DNA of 64,000 bases from Actinoallomurus spadix (GCF_024055725.1 NZ_JAMXMX010000023.1:62001-126000); one strand, 5' to 3'. Positions 36,582 to 46,734 are shown, numbered from the stretch's first letter. Notes: generated from the sequence alone by a model not told the origin. Translations and numbers: made by a program.

Positions 36582-38510
36582 TCAGTCGTTGAGCGTGGTC
36601 TTCTGCACCTGCAGGAGGAACTCGGCGTTCGACTTGGTCTCCTTCATCTTCTCGATGAGGAGCTCCAGCGCCTGCTGGGTGTCGAGCGCGTGCAGCACGC
36701 GGCGCAGCTGCCAGACGATCCGCAGCTCCTCCGGAGCCAGCAGGATCTCTTCCTTACGGGTGCTGGAGGCGTCGACGTCGATCGCCGGGAACACCCGCTT
36801 GTCGGCGAGCTCGCGGCGGAGGCGGACCTCCATGTTGCCGGTGCCCTTGAACTCCTCGAAGATGACCTCGTCCATCCGCGAGCCGGTCTCGATCAGCGCG
36901 GTGGCCAGGATCGTCAGCGAGCCGCCGTTCTCGATGTTGCGGGCGGCGCCGAAGAACCGCTTCGGCGGGTAGAGCGCCGTGGAGTCGACACCACCGGACA
37001 GGATCCGGCCGCTGGCGGGCGCCGCGAGGTTGTACGCGCGGCCGAGACGGGTGATCGAGTCGAGCAGCACGACGACGTCGTGGCCCAGCTCGACGAGCCG
37101 CTTGGCGCGCTCGATCGCCAGCTCGGCGACCATCGTGTGGTCGTCGGCGGGCCGGTCGAAGGTCGAGTGGATGACCTCGCCCTTCACCGACCGCTGCATG
37201 TCGGTGACCTCTTCCGGCCGCTCGTCGACGAGGACGACCATGAGGTGGCACTCGGGGTTGTTCTTGGTGATCGCGTTGGCGATCGCCTGCAGCACCATCG
37301 TCTTACCGGCCTTCGGCGGCGAGACGATCAGACCGCGCTGGCCCTTGCCGATGGGGCTGACCAGGTCGATGATCCGCGTGGTGAGCTGGTTCGGCTCGGA
37401 CTCCAGGCGGAGTCGCTCCTGCGGGTACAGCGGGGTCAGCTTGGAGAAGTCGACGCGGCCACGGGCCTGCTCCGGCTCCATGCCGTTGACGGTGTCGAGA
37501 CGGACCAGGGCGTTGAACTTCTCCCGGCGCTCGCCCTCGCGGGGCTGGCGCACGGCGCCGGTGATCACGTCGCCCTTGCGCAGGCCGTTCTTGCGGACCT
37601 GGGCGAGCGAGACGTAGACGTCCTGCGGGCCGGGCAGGTAGCCGGTGGTCCGGACGAACGCGTAGTTGTCGCGGATGTCGAGGATGCCGGAGACCGGGAT
37701 GAGGACGTCGTCCTCGCTGATCGTGGGCTCGGAGTCGCCGAAACGCTCACGGCCGCCACGGCCGCGGTTGCGCTCGCGGAACCGGCCGCGCCGACGCCGA
37801 CCGCCACCGTCCTCGTCGTCGGAGTCGCTCTGCTGCTGGCGCTGGTTCGGACCACGCTGGCCCTGGCCGCGGTCGTCGCCGCGCTGCCCGCGGTCGTCGC
37901 CGCGCTGCCCGCGGTTGTCGTCACCGCGCTGGCCACGGTTGTCCTCGCCACGCTGGCCACGATTGTCGTCGCGCTGGCCGCGGTTGTCCTCGCGCTGCCC
38001 CTGGCCGTCCCGGTCCCGGTTGCGGTTGCCGCGCTGGCGCTGCCGCTGACCGCCCTCCCGGCCGGCGCCGTCGCGCACACCGGCGTCGCCGGCGGGCTGC
38101 TCGGCCTCGACCTTGATCTCCTGCTGCTCCTGCGCCGGCGCCTCTTCGCGCTTGGCGGAACGCTCGCGCTTCGGCGCGGCCGCGGGCTCGGCCACGGCGG
38201 GCGCCGCGGCGGTCTCCTTCACGGCGGGGGCCTCGGCGTCGCTCTTCACGGAGGCCGCCTGGTCACCGCCTCCGGTGTTCTGCGCCTGCCGCTCTTGGAT
38301 GGCGGCGATGAGCTGGCTCTTCCGCATTCCGCCCGTACCGCTGATGCCGAGGCTGGAGGCGAGGGCCTTCAGCTCGGGCAGCACCATCGCCGACAGGCCG
38401 GTGCCCGAGCGGCGGCGCCGCGGCGCAGCCGTCGTCGCCTTCTCGGCGGACGCGGCCTCAGGAGCCGTTGTGACTGCTGCGTCCGAGAGGAGTTCGGTGG
38501 ATTCGCTCAC
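36582..38510 (-). CDS. rho: Transcription termination factor Rho with long arginine-rich insert
   Basis: A 642-residue hexameric RNA helicase. The Rho N-terminal helix-extended domain (LKALASSLGISGTGGMRKSQ) is separated from the RNA-binding domain by a long, probably disordered insert of repeated GQRGDDNR-like units, common in actinobacterial Rho. The RNA-binding domain (VSGILDIRDNYAFVRTTGY) and ATPase core follow, with Walker A in SPPKAGKTMVLQAIAN, and the Q-loop/R-loop region in LAAPASGRILSGGVD. The start is a GTG. A 339-base leader lies upstream. Confidence 0.96.
   Translation of the reverse strand: MSESTELLSDAAVTTAPEAASAEKATTAAPRRRRSGTGLSAMVLPELKALASSLGISGTGGMRKSQLIAAIQERQAQNTGGGDQAASVKSDAEAPAVKETAAAPAVAEPAAAPKRERSAKREEAPAQEQQEIKVEAEQPAGDAGVRDGAGREGGQRQRQRGNRNRDRDGQGQREDNRGQRDDNRGQRGEDNRGQRGDDNRGQRGDDRGQRGDDRGQGQRGPNQRQQQSDSDDEDGGGRRRRGRFRERNRGRGGRERFGDSEPTISEDDVLIPVSGILDIRDNYAFVRTTGYLPGPQDVYVSLAQVRKNGLRKGDVITGAVRQPREGERREKFNALVRLDTVNGMEPEQARGRVDFSKLTPLYPQERLRLESEPNQLTTRIIDLVSPIGKGQRGLIVSPPKAGKTMVLQAIANAITKNNPECHLMVVLVDERPEEVTDMQRSVKGEVIHSTFDRPADDHTMVAELAIERAKRLVELGHDVVVLLDSITRLGRAYNLAAPASGRILSGGVDSTALYPPKRFFGAARNIENGGSLTILATALIETGSRMDEVIFEEFKGTGNMEVRLRRELADKRVFPAIDVDASSTRKEEILLAPEELRIVWQLRRVLHALDTQQALELLIEKMKETKSNAEFLLQVQKTTLND
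37850..38010 (-). repeat. Tandem 24-bp-type coding repeat in rho
   Basis: About six to seven imperfect copies of a 24-base unit encode GQRGDDNR or variants (GQREDNR, GQRGEDNR, GQRGDDR). The unit is translated and stays in frame. The boundaries are approximate. Such repeats can vary in copy number between strains. Confidence 0.65.
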
Positions 38511-38849
38511 TAAGGGTCCTTCCCAGGGAGCGGGTGTGGCCGCCGTCGGCCAGGCAACCCGGTCGTGCGAACCGGCGGGGGCGCCGGATCATTCGAGCTC
38601 TGCTGATCTCCATGTGATCGGCGAAGAGTTCTGGCCACATCCAGATGGTGGTGGAGGCAGGTTCTCGCGAGAGATCCCCGATCCCGATACGTCCGTAGTT
38701 TTGGTTGAACGCTGAACAACGAGCGGTTTCGTTGCCGGGGAACCACATCCGCGTCACACGGCCGACGTAAGCCGGAATGGCTGACGAGCCCACGCCCCCG
38801 TACGGGGCATCTGGTGCGGCACTTAGCCTAACATCACCTGGGCACACTG
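38511..38849 (-). promoter_or_regulatory. rho leader / intergenic region
   Basis: This 339-base gap between thrB and rho holds no convincing gene. On the minus strand TAGGCT at 38830-38825 in a TTAGGCT context is a plausible -10 box, which would give a leader of about 300 bases. A TCTCGCGAGA self-complementary element lies at 38663-38672. Long leaders used for autoregulation of rho are known in other bacteria; here this is inference. Confidence 0.35.
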
Positions 38850-39788
38850 CTATTCCCCAGAGACTCGCGTTTCCTGACCGATCGGCTGAACGCATGCGCC
38901 GTGGGGGTCAACGTTCAGCGGGTGTATGTGCCACGAAGTACCCACTTCCGAGCCGATCGAATCAACCTCGCCTGCGGATACGAACGCGAGAACGGTCGGC
39001 CCGGCCCCCGACACCACCGCGGGCACGCCGGCCGCGCGAAGCCGGTCCACCAGCGCGACCGACTCCGGCATCGCCGGGGCGCGGTACGCCTGGTGCAACC
39101 GGTCCTCGGTGGCGTCCAGGAGCAGCTCCGGGCGGGCGGTGAGCGCGGCGATCAGGAGCGCGGCGCGGCCGGCGTTGGCCGCGGCGTCGGCGTGCGGCAC
39201 GACGTCGGGCAGGAGGCCGCGGGCGCGCTCGGTGGCGAGCCGGTGCTCGGGCACGAACGCCACGGGGCGTACGCCCGGGGCGACGTCCAGCCTGGTCATG
39301 CGCGGCCCCGCCGTGGTCTCCCAGGCGATGGTCAGGCCGCCCGCCAGGCACGGCGCGACGTTGTCCGGATGTCCCTCGATCCTGGTGGCCAGGGCGAGGA
39401 CGTCCGCGTCGGTGAGGCTCGCGCCCTCCGGATGCAGGGCACGGGCGGCGAGGATCCCCGCGACCGTCGCGGCCGAGGAGGATCCGAGGCCGCGCGCGTG
39501 CGGGATCCGGTTGACGCAGCGGACCCGCAGCCCCGGATCGGGCGCCGATCCGATGGCCGCGTACGTGTCGCGGAACGTCTTGACGATCAGGTGCTGCTCG
39601 CCACGCTTGGCGGTCTCCTCGCCCTCACCGGTGACGTCGATCCACACGCCGGAGTCGGCGAGCCCGACCTCCACGTCGTCGTACAGGGTGAGCGCCAGCC
39701 CCAGCGCGTCGAACCCCGGGCCGAGGTTCGCGCTGGTCGCGGGGACCCGTACGTGGACGGTGGCGGGCGCGGGGCGCCCCGCCCTCAC
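38850..39788 (-). CDS. thrB: Homoserine kinase
   Basis: A 312-residue GHMP kinase that phosphorylates homoserine for threonine synthesis. The ATP-binding motif is [16 protein letters not shown] and the early substrate motif [18 protein letters not shown]. The C-terminal GHMP motif reads [13 protein letters not shown]. The GTG at 39788 overlaps the thrC stop by four bases (GTGA), so thrC and thrB are coupled. Confidence 0.95.
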   Translation of the reverse strand: MRAGRPAPATVHVRVPATSANLGPGFDALGLALTLYDDVEVGLADSGVWIDVTGEGEETAKRGEQHLIVKTFRDTYAAIGSAPDPGLRVRCVNRIPHARGLGSSSAATVAGILAARALHPEGASLTDADVLALATRIEGHPDNVAPCLAGGLTIAWETTAGPRMTRLDVAPGVRPVAFVPEHRLATERARGLLPDVVPHADAAANAGRAALLIAALTARPELLLDATEDRLHQAYRAPAMPESVALVDRLRAAGVPAVVSGAGPTVLAFVSAGEVDSIGSEVGTSWHIHPLNVDPHGACVQPIGQETRVSGE

Positions 39789-40825
39789 GTGAGTTCCAGG
39801 GCGGACGCGGCTGCGTGCGCGTCGACGGGCACCGTGATCGGCGCCGGGGCACCCGAGATGGCCCAGTCGGGGTCCTTGAGGCCGTTTCCGGTCACCGTGC
39901 ACACGACGCGCTCGCCCCGGCGCAGCAGGCCCTCGTCACTGGCCTGCAGCAGCCCCGCGACGCTCGCCGCCGACGCCGGCTCGACGAACACGCCCTCCTC
40001 GCGGGCGAGGAGCCGGTAGGCGGCGAGAATCTGCCGGTCGGTGACGGCCTCGATCGCTCCCCCGGACTCGTCCCGGGCCTTGAGCGCCAGGTCCCAGGAG
40101 GCGGGATTGCCGATGCGGATCGCGGTCGCGATGGTCTGCGGCGACGTGACCGGCTCGCCCTTGACGATCGGCGCCGCGCCGGCCGCCTGGAAGCCCAGCA
40201 TGCGCGGCCGCGCGTCGGACTCCTTGTAGCCCATCCAGTAGGCGCTGATGTTGCCGGCGTTGCCGACCGGGAGGCAGTGCACGTCCGGGGCGCCGCCGAG
40301 CGCGTCGATGATCTCGAAGGCGGCGGTCTTCTGGCCGTGCAGCCGGTACTTGTTGACCGAGTTGACGAGCGCCACCGGATAGTCGACGGCGAGCTTGCGG
40401 GCGAGCTCGAGGCAGTCATCGAAGTTGCCGTCGATCTGCAGGAGCTTGGCGCCGTGCACCAGCGCCTGTGCCAGCTTGCCCATGGCGATCTTGCCGCGCG
40501 GCACCAGCACCGCGCAGACCATTCCCGCGCGCACGGCGTACGCGGCCGCCGACGCGGACGTGTTACCGGTCGAGGCGCAGATGACCGCCTTGGCGCCGTC
40601 CTCGGCCGCCTTGCTGATCGCGAGTGTCATGCCGCGGTCCTTGAAGGAGCCGGTCGGGTTGGCGCCCTCGACCTTGAGGTAGACCTCGCAGCCGGTCAGC
40701 TGGGACACCCGCGTCGCCGGAAGCAGGGGTGTGCCGCCTTCCAGAAGGGTGACGACCGGCGTCCCGGCCGTCACGGGGAGCCGATCGCGGAACTCCTCGA
40801 TGACGCCACGCCATGCCCTGCTCAC
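39785..40825 (-). CDS. thrC: Threonine synthase
   Basis: A 346-residue PLP enzyme that converts O-phosphohomoserine to threonine. The PLP lysine lies in [14 protein letters not shown], the phosphate loop is [13 protein letters not shown], and [15 protein letters not shown] is the usual substrate-binding stretch. It normally follows hom directly in actinobacteria; here the next upstream gene on that strand is an unrelated membrane protein, because a four-gene cassette separates the two. Confidence 0.95.
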   Translation of the reverse strand: MSRAWRGVIEEFRDRLPVTAGTPVVTLLEGGTPLLPATRVSQLTGCEVYLKVEGANPTGSFKDRGMTLAISKAAEDGAKAVICASTGNTSASAAAYAVRAGMVCAVLVPRGKIAMGKLAQALVHGAKLLQIDGNFDDCLELARKLAVDYPVALVNSVNKYRLHGQKTAAFEIIDALGGAPDVHCLPVGNAGNISAYWMGYKESDARPRMLGFQAAGAAPIVKGEPVTSPQTIATAIRIGNPASWDLALKARDESGGAIEAVTDRQILAAYRLLAREEGVFVEPASAASVAGLLQASDEGLLRRGERVVCTVTGNGLKDPDWAISGAPAPITVPVDAHAAASALELT

Positions 40826-40922
40826 GATGTTCCTCCTGACCTGCGCTGTCGTTCAGCGAGTCTACGGGCACCCGGACCGCGCGTCTCACGTCGTTTCACA
40901 TCGTGGACGACCCGCCGCCGAT

Positions 40923-40928
40923 TAGGAT
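40923..40928 (+). promoter_or_regulatory. -10 element of a likely leaderless promoter (cassette)
   Basis: TAGGAT ends eight bases before the GTG at 40937, with no ribosome site between. This is close to the distance expected when transcription begins at the start codon. It would drive the three coupled genes at 40.9-42.8 kb. The -35 region is not clear. Confidence 0.45.
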
Positions 40929-40936
40929 CATCGACC

Positions 40937-41575
40937 GTGCACCCCCGAGCACGCGTCGCCGGATACGTCACGGCCGCCGTCCTGGTCGCCGTGGGGACGC
41001 TGTGGGCGACCGGCGGCCTCGCCCCGGCCGACGCGCCCGTCCCGACGCCACCGGGCCGGGAGGTCGACCAGCACCTCTTCCGAACCCGGCTCGTCGGCGC
41101 CCACGTGGCCACGATCAAGAAGTACGGGCGGTCCACGCGGATGCTGGTGATCAATGCCTGGGTGACCAACCCGACCCGCGAGACGCTCGGGACGTACGGC
41201 CTGAACGACGACGTGTTCGCGCACGGCATGTTCCTGCGCTGGAAGGCGCGGGACGGTCCCCGGCCGAAGCTGGTGGACGCCCAGGCCATCGCCGGCGACA
41301 CCCTCTTCCGCTCACTGCAGCCGCGCCTGCCCACCTACGTCGCCGTGCAGTACGAACTGGCGGCCGGCACCCGGCTGCCCGACCAGGTGACCGTCGCCCT
41401 GGCGGACTACCAGCACACCGACTCGGGCGTCCTCGACCCGCGCGGCTACTGGGACTGGAAGGCCCGCCGCTACGAACGCGCGCACGAGACGAATCCGCTG
41501 ACGCACAAGTCCGGGTGGGTCACGCACATCATCCCCGTCCTGGTCGCCGACGTGAGACTGCCGGTGAAGCCTTGA
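40937..41575 (+). CDS. Exported or membrane-anchored protein of unknown function (cassette gene A)
   Basis: A 212-residue protein with one N-terminal hydrophobic segment (VAGYVTAAVLVAVGTLWATG) and an extracytoplasmic domain. Alternating strands such as RMLVINAWVTNPTRETLG and TRLPDQVTVALADYQ suggest an immunoglobulin-like beta-sandwich, similar in pattern to DUF4352-type domains. No lipobox or catalytic motif is visible. The GTG at 40937 is supported by the nearby -10 box. Its stop overlaps the next start (TTGA), so it is coupled to gene B. Confidence 0.65.
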   Translation: MHPRARVAGYVTAAVLVAVGTLWATGGLAPADAPVPTPPGREVDQHLFRTRLVGAHVATIKKYGRSTRMLVINAWVTNPTRETLGTYGLNDDVFAHGMFLRWKARDGPRPKLVDAQAIAGDTLFRSLQPRLPTYVAVQYELAAGTRLPDQVTVALADYQHTDSGVLDPRGYWDWKARRYERAHETNPLTHKSGWVTHIIPVLVADVRLPVKP

Positions 41576-42210
41576 GACGGATCGCCTCGATCGCGCTCGC
41601 CGCCGCCCTCGCGTGCGCCGCGGTGGCGCTGCAGTCCACCCGCTGGAGCTATACCCGGGCGTACGGCCCGTTCGTCAGGAACGGCCGGATCGGCCAGACC
41701 GTCACCGAACCGCGGTTCACGATCCGCGTCGACCGGGTCGACGGCGCCCGCACGATCGACGTCCCGCCGACCCAGTACACCAAGGCGCAGCAGATCACGG
41801 CGACCGGCGTCTTCGTGGTCGTCCTCGCCACCATCGAGGCCCGGCGCTCCCCCGTGTACGCCGGGCAGGCACGGCTGCACACCCGGTACGGCGACTACTT
41901 CCCGACGGACAAGCTCGGCGGCGGAGGCGGCCTGTCCCAGCCGGTCGTCACGCCGCTGAGCTACGTGCGGTTCGAACCCGGCCTGCCGCGCCGGGGCGCC
42001 TATGTCTTCGACGTGCCGCCCGCGGCCGTGGCCGGCGCCCGGCTCTACGTCTCCGACCACGACGCCGAGGACGCGCCGTTCGGCTTCTACCGCGACGACC
42101 CGCGGCGGTTCGCCGCCGAGGCCCACGTCGACCTCGGTCTCGACACCGCCGAGGCCGCCCGCCTGACGTCGAGACCCCCGTCCGGCTACTCGGTCCCGGA
42201 GCCCTCATGA
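41572..42210 (+). CDS. Exported or membrane-anchored protein of unknown function (cassette gene B)
   Basis: A 212-residue protein with an N-terminal hydrophobic segment (IASIALAAALACAAVALQ) followed by an extracytoplasmic domain. Strand-like text includes EPRFTIRVDRVDGARTIDV, ATGVFVVVLATIEARRS and GAYVFDVPPAAVAGARLYV. That order resembles a DUF4352-like beta-sandwich, as for gene A. The TTG start overlaps the gene A stop and the end overlaps the gene C start (ATGA). Function is not recognised. Confidence 0.65.
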   Translation: MRRIASIALAAALACAAVALQSTRWSYTRAYGPFVRNGRIGQTVTEPRFTIRVDRVDGARTIDVPPTQYTKAQQITATGVFVVVLATIEARRSPVYAGQARLHTRYGDYFPTDKLGGGGGLSQPVVTPLSYVRFEPGLPRRGAYVFDVPPAAVAGARLYVSDHDAEDAPFGFYRDDPRRFAAEAHVDLGLDTAEAARLTSRPPSGYSVPEPS

Positions 42211-42806
42211 GCGCACTTGTGAGAAGCGTCGCGGCCGGTCTACGGCGCGGCACGGCCCGGGTACGGCGCGGCGCGGCCACGGGCGCGGCCCGGGTGCGGC
42301 GGCCGGTCCGGATCCTCGCCCTGCTGGTGCTGCTGGGCGGGGCGATGTACCTGCCGTTCCGCCAGGAGTGGGCGTACTACCGCCAGGACGTGCCGGCGAC
42401 GCACACGCGGACGGTCGGGCCCGGCCGGCCGGCGGTCTTCCAGCAGATCCGCTGGACGCTCCTGCGCTACGGCCGGGCCGAGTTGAAACGCGGCGACCTG
42501 CCGCCCGGCCCCATCGGCCGGCCGGTCCGGCCCGGCGAGACGCTCGTGGTGGCCACGCTGCGGGCCGAGCCGCTGACCGGGCATCCCCGCGACTTCGCCA
42601 TCGACTTCTCCCTGCGCGACCACGCCGGCCACCGCTGGAGCGCCTACGAGTGGCACACCACGATCATCCCCGGCGGCAAGGACCCCGCGTACGTCATGGG
42701 CCTCGTCCCCGACTGGGCGGCCGGCACGTTCGAGCTGGTCATGCGGCACCAGCATCAGGATCTGTCGCCGGCGCTGGGCGGCCCGCAGCTGGTGTTCCGT
42801 CGCTGA
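42207..42806 (+). CDS. Membrane-anchored protein of unknown function (cassette gene C)
   Basis: A 199-residue protein. A basic cytoplasmic start (RRGTARVRRGAATGAARVRR) precedes one membrane helix ([16 protein letters not shown]) and an extracytoplasmic domain with strands such as GETLVVATLRAEPL and FAIDFSLRDHAGHRWSAY. Genes A and B have the same plan of anchor plus beta-rich domain. The ATG overlaps the gene B stop by four bases. The last 68 bases overlap the convergent gene D. Confidence 0.65.
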   Translation: MSALVRSVAAGLRRGTARVRRGAATGAARVRRPVRILALLVLLGGAMYLPFRQEWAYYRQDVPATHTRTVGPGRPAVFQQIRWTLLRYGRAELKRGDLPPGPIGRPVRPGETLVVATLRAEPLTGHPRDFAIDFSLRDHAGHRWSAYEWHTTIIPGGKDPAYVMGLVPDWAAGTFELVMRHQHQDLSPALGGPQLVFRR

Positions 42807-43983
42807 CCCGGCGCCGTACGAGGTCGAACGTGGCCGCCAGCAGGGACAGCCGGAGGATCTCGCCGATCATGCGATGCCCGAACTCGATCGGCACCAGGAC
42901 GAGGTTCCAGAACCGTACGGTGTGGTCCGTGCCGATCAGCGCGACGACGCCGCGCTGCAGCGGATCGAGCAGCACGCCGATCGCGACGTAGCAGAGGCAG
43001 AACCAGGCGAAGACGTACGCGCCCGCGTGGTGCGCCAGCCGGAGCGCGTGCAGGACCGGCACGTACTTCTCCCGCAGGCTGCGGCTGGCCACCTCGGCCA
43101 GGCGGCGCCGCCGGCCCGCCAGGCGGTCGGGCAGCCCCTCCAGCGGGGTGCCGCGGACCGCCGCCCGGTCGTGCATCTCCAGGCCGAACACGATCGCGGC
43201 GATGGCCAGCCACACCAGCGGCAGGAGGAGCGCGTCCTTGACCGGGCCGGGACCCGGCACCGACACGACATCGGTGATCGCGTGCCAGAACGCCCGGTTC
43301 GCCAGCCACCGCTCGGCCGCCATGACGAACTGCATGATCGAGTACAGCGTGTAGAGGGCGACGTTCACCTCGAAGAACGCGGTGAGGATCCCCATCACGC
43401 GGCCACGCCGCTCCTCGTACCGGCGTTCGCAGAGCACCCGCAGCACCCACGACACCGCCGCGACGACCAGGCAGGTCACGATCGGCAGCTCGAGGACGTT
43501 GCCGACGTTCATGACGTCGCCGGTGTTCACCCGCCGCTGGGCGTCCGCCCGCAGCACCTCGCGCAGGTCCGTGGTGTAGAGGTTCCAGCCGAGGTAGACG
43601 AGCACGAATGGGAACAACGTCCGGCCCACCGCGGTGACGTACGGCTCGTCGGGATCCTCGATCACGGACAGGCCGCGGCCCAGCGTGAAGAGCATCCCGA
43701 CCGTCACGACCAGCGACGCCAGCACCGCCACGCTCAGCGGCAGCAGGACGACGGCCTGCCGGACACCGGGATGACGCCCGGTCCCGAGGTGGGAGATCCC
43801 CTGGAGGAGTGCGTACCGGACGATCGACCCGGCGCTGAACCACATCGCCAGCGGCACGAAGAACCGCGCCGCGAGCCGGAGCGCCGACACCGGCAGCAGC
43901 GCCGCGCCGAGCGCTCCGTCACGTCGTACGGCGGCGCGACCCGGCCCGGCGGCTTCGTCTGCTGGTGCGGCGGAAGCGGCCAT
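42739..43983 (-). CDS. Polytopic membrane protein of unknown function (cassette gene D)
   Basis: A 414-residue protein with about six to eight membrane segments, for example VVLLPLSVAVLASLVVTVG, IVTCLVVAAVSWVLRVL and YVFAWFCLCYVAIGVLL, separated by charged loops such as LCERRYEERRGRV. I recognise no known family. It is transcribed toward the three small exported proteins and its 3' end overlaps gene C by 68 bases. It lies 52 bases from the hom stop on the same strand. Confidence 0.65.
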   Translation of the reverse strand: MAASAAPADEAAGPGRAAVRRDGALGAALLPVSALRLAARFFVPLAMWFSAGSIVRYALLQGISHLGTGRHPGVRQAVVLLPLSVAVLASLVVTVGMLFTLGRGLSVIEDPDEPYVTAVGRTLFPFVLVYLGWNLYTTDLREVLRADAQRRVNTGDVMNVGNVLELPIVTCLVVAAVSWVLRVLCERRYEERRGRVMGILTAFFEVNVALYTLYSIMQFVMAAERWLANRAFWHAITDVVSVPGPGPVKDALLLPLVWLAIAAIVFGLEMHDRAAVRGTPLEGLPDRLAGRRRRLAEVASRSLREKYVPVLHALRLAHHAGAYVFAWFCLCYVAIGVLLDPLQRGVVALIGTDHTVRFWNLVLVPIEFGHRMIGEILRLSLLAATFDLVRRRVSDGTPAAGRPAPATDPDAGAA

Positions 43984-44035
43984 CGCCCGAATGCTAGTGC
44001 GACCGCCGCCGCTCAGTGGCCTCTTCTACTCGTGT

Positions 44036-45358
44036 TCACTCGTCGCCTTCGACGCGCATGACGCTGGCGACCTCGCGGACGATCTCCTTGTCGCGGAGGG
44101 TCTCGACGGTGGCCGACAGCGCGCCGTCGGGGGCCCGGTGGGTGACGATGACGAGCTGCGCCTCCTCGCCGTGCCCCTCCTGGCGTACGGCCTGGATCGA
44201 GACTCCGTGGTCGGCGAAGACGTCGGCGACGCGCGCCAGCACGCCGGACCGGTCCGCCACGTCCAGGGAGACGTGGTACCGCGTGACCGTGTCGGCCATC
44301 GGCAGGACGGGCAGGTCGGCGTACGTCGACTCGGCGGGACCGCGGGTGCCGTGCACGCGGTTGCGGGCGACGGCGACCAGGTCGCCGAGCACCGCGCTCG
44401 CGGTCGGCGCGCCGCCGGCGCCCGCGCCGTAGAACATCAGCGACCCGGCGGACTGCGCCTCGACGAACACCGCGTTGTACGCCTCGCGGACGTTCGCCAG
44501 CGGATGCGTGCGCGGGATCATCACGGGGTGGACGCGGACGGACACGCCGCGGCCGTTCCGGCCGTCGTCGGACGGCACCCGCTGGCAGATCGCCAGGAGC
44601 TTCACGACGCAGCCCATCGCCCGGGCGCTCGCGATGTCGGCGGAGGTGACGTCCGCGATGCCCTCCCGGTGCACGTCCGCGGCGGTCACGCGGGTGTGGA
44701 AGGCGAGCTGGGCGAGGATCGCGGCCTTGGCCGCCGCGTCGAAGCCCTCGACGTCGGCCGTCGGGTCGGCCTCGGCGTACCCGAGGGCCTGCGCCTGTTC
44801 GAGGGCCTCGGAGAAGCCCGACCCCGACGTGTCCATCTTGTCGAGGATGTAGTTGGTCGTGCCGTTGACGATCCCCATCACCCGGTGCACGTGGTCACCG
44901 ACGAGCGACTCGCGCAGCGGCCGCAGCAGCGGGATCGCGCCCGCCACGGACGCCTCGTAGTAGATGTCGACACCGTGCTCGCGCGCCGCGCCGAAGAGCG
45001 TCGCGCCGTCCTCGGCGAGCAGCGCCTTGTTCGCCGTGACGACCGACTTGCCGGACTTCATCGCGTCGAGCAGGAGGCCCCGGGCGGGCTCGATGCCGCC
45101 GATCACCTCGATCACGATGTCGACGTCCGGGCGGGTCACCAGCCCGGTCGCGTCGGTCGTCAGCAGCTCCGGCGGCACGCCTTCACGCCGCTTGTCCTTC
45201 CGGCGCACGGCGATGCCGACGAGCTCCAGCGGGGCGCCGACCCGCGCGGCGAGGTCGGCCGCCTGCTCGTCCAGGAGGCGTACGACCTCGGTTCCGACGA
45301 CGCCGCAGCCCAGCAGCGCGATCTTCAACGGTGGCCTCAGGGGCAGGGCGGAACTCAA
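44036..45358 (-). CDS. hom: Homoserine dehydrogenase with ACT domain
   Basis: A 440-residue enzyme reducing aspartate semialdehyde to homoserine. The NAD(P) site is [18 protein letters not shown], the catalytic region contains [14 protein letters not shown] and [20 protein letters not shown], and a C-terminal ACT domain ([20 protein letters not shown]) is the site of feedback control by threonine in related enzymes. The TTG at 45358 overlaps the lysA stop (TTGA) and has GGAGG seven bases upstream, so hom and lysA are translated together. Confidence 0.95.
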   Translation of the reverse strand: MSSALPLRPPLKIALLGCGVVGTEVVRLLDEQAADLAARVGAPLELVGIAVRRKDKRREGVPPELLTTDATGLVTRPDVDIVIEVIGGIEPARGLLLDAMKSGKSVVTANKALLAEDGATLFGAAREHGVDIYYEASVAGAIPLLRPLRESLVGDHVHRVMGIVNGTTNYILDKMDTSGSGFSEALEQAQALGYAEADPTADVEGFDAAAKAAILAQLAFHTRVTAADVHREGIADVTSADIASARAMGCVVKLLAICQRVPSDDGRNGRGVSVRVHPVMIPRTHPLANVREAYNAVFVEAQSAGSLMFYGAGAGGAPTASAVLGDLVAVARNRVHGTRGPAESTYADLPVLPMADTVTRYHVSLDVADRSGVLARVADVFADHGVSIQAVRQEGHGEEAQLVIVTHRAPDGALSATVETLRDKEIVREVASVMRVEGDE

Positions 45359-46734
45359 GGCGACACCTCCAGGCGCAGCAGATCGTCCTCGGTCTCACGG
45401 CGCAGGATCAGCCGCGCCCTGCCGTTCCGTACGGCGACGACCGCCGGCTTCGGCAGGTGGTTGTAGTTGTTGCCCAGCGATCGGCAGTACGCCCCCGTCG
45501 CCGCGACGGCGATCAGGTCGCCGGGGGCGAGGTCCGCGGGCAGCCACAGGTCGCGGACGACGATGTCGCCGCTCTCGCAGTGCTTGCCGACCATCCGGCT
45601 CAGCATCGGGCCGGCGTCCGAACGCCGGGACGCCAGCGCGGCGGTGTACTCCGCGCCGTACAGCGCGGTGCGGATGTTGTCGCTCATGCCGCCGTCGACG
45701 GAGACATAGGTGCGCAGCCCCTCCAGGGGCTTGACCGTGCCGACCTCGTACAGCGTGATGCCACCCGGCCCGGAGATCGAACGGCCGGGCTCGACGGTCA
45801 GGCGCGGGACGGGGAGGCCCTTCTCCTCGCAGACGCGGGAGACGATGCCGCGCAGGTTGTCGGCGATGTGCTTCGGGTCGAGCGGGTCGTCGCCCTCGAG
45901 GTAGGCGATGCCGTACCCGCCGCCCAGGTCGAGTTCGGGCAGCTCGACACCGTGCTCCTCGCGGATGGCGTCCAGCAGCTCCACGACCCGCCGGGCGGCC
46001 AGCTCGAAGCCGTCGGTGTCGAAAATCTGCGAGCCGATGTGGGAGTGCAGGCCGACGAGCTCCAGCTCCTTGATCCCGATGACCCGGCGGGCCGCCTCTT
46101 CCGCCGTCTCCCGGGCGAACCCGAACTTCTGGTCGTCGTGGGCGGTGGCGATGAACTCGTGCGTGTGCGCCTCGACGCCCGTCGTCACCCGGACGAGGAC
46201 CTTGGGCCGGACGCCCAGCTCTCGGGCGAGGTGACCCAGGCGGGCGATCTCCTCGTAGGAGTCGACGACGACGTGGCCGACGCCGGCCTCCAGCGCCCGC
46301 GTCAGCTCGGCCATCGACTTGTTGTTGCCGTGGAACGTGATCCGCTCCGGCGGGAACTCCGCCCGGAGCGCCACCGCGAGCTCGCCGCCGCTGCAGACGT
46401 CGAGGCCGAGCCCCTCGTCCTTCACCCACCGGGCGATCTCGACGGACAGGAACGCCTTGCCCGCGTAGTAGACGTCGCCGTCGCTGAACGCCGCCGCGAA
46501 CTCCCGGCAGCGGGACCGGAAGTCCTCCTCGTCGTAGACGTACAGCGGCGTACCGAACTCCGCCGCCAGATCACGAATGTCCACGCCGCCCACCGTCAGC
46601 ACCCCGTCCTCACGGCGGGCGCCGCGCGGCCACACGCTGGGCGTGAGCGCGTTCAGGTCGCTCGGCGGCGGCAGGGGGTGGTCCTCGGGCAGCACGTCCG
46701 CGTGCCGAGGGCCGGCCGGGTGAACTCGACTCAT
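45355..46734 (-). CDS. lysA: Diaminopimelate decarboxylase
   Basis: A 459-residue fold III PLP enzyme, the last step of lysine synthesis. The PLP lysine is in [10 protein letters not shown], the phosphate-binding glycines in [12 protein letters not shown], and [11 protein letters not shown] and the substrate motif CESGDIV are present. The start is an ATG with AGGAAGAG upstream. It lies 22 bases after the nrtL stop and overlaps hom, so lysine and threonine branch enzymes share an operon. Confidence 0.96.
   Translation of the reverse strand: MSRVHPAGPRHADVLPEDHPLPPPSDLNALTPSVWPRGARREDGVLTVGGVDIRDLAAEFGTPLYVYDEEDFRSRCREFAAAFSDGDVYYAGKAFLSVEIARWVKDEGLGLDVCSGGELAVALRAEFPPERITFHGNNKSMAELTRALEAGVGHVVVDSYEEIARLGHLARELGVRPKVLVRVTTGVEAHTHEFIATAHDDQKFGFARETAEEAARRVIGIKELELVGLHSHIGSQIFDTDGFELAARRVVELLDAIREEHGVELPELDLGGGYGIAYLEGDDPLDPKHIADNLRGIVSRVCEEKGLPVPRLTVEPGRSISGPGGITLYEVGTVKPLEGLRTYVSVDGGMSDNIRTALYGAEYTAALASRRSDAGPMLSRMVGKHCESGDIVVRDLWLPADLAPGDLIAVAATGAYCRSLGNNYNHLPKPAVVAVRNGRARLILRRETEDDLLRLEVSP

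Noticed and set aside
37850-38010. CRISPR-like or regulatory repeat in rho
   Set aside because: The repeats are in frame, translated and typical of the actinobacterial Rho insert.
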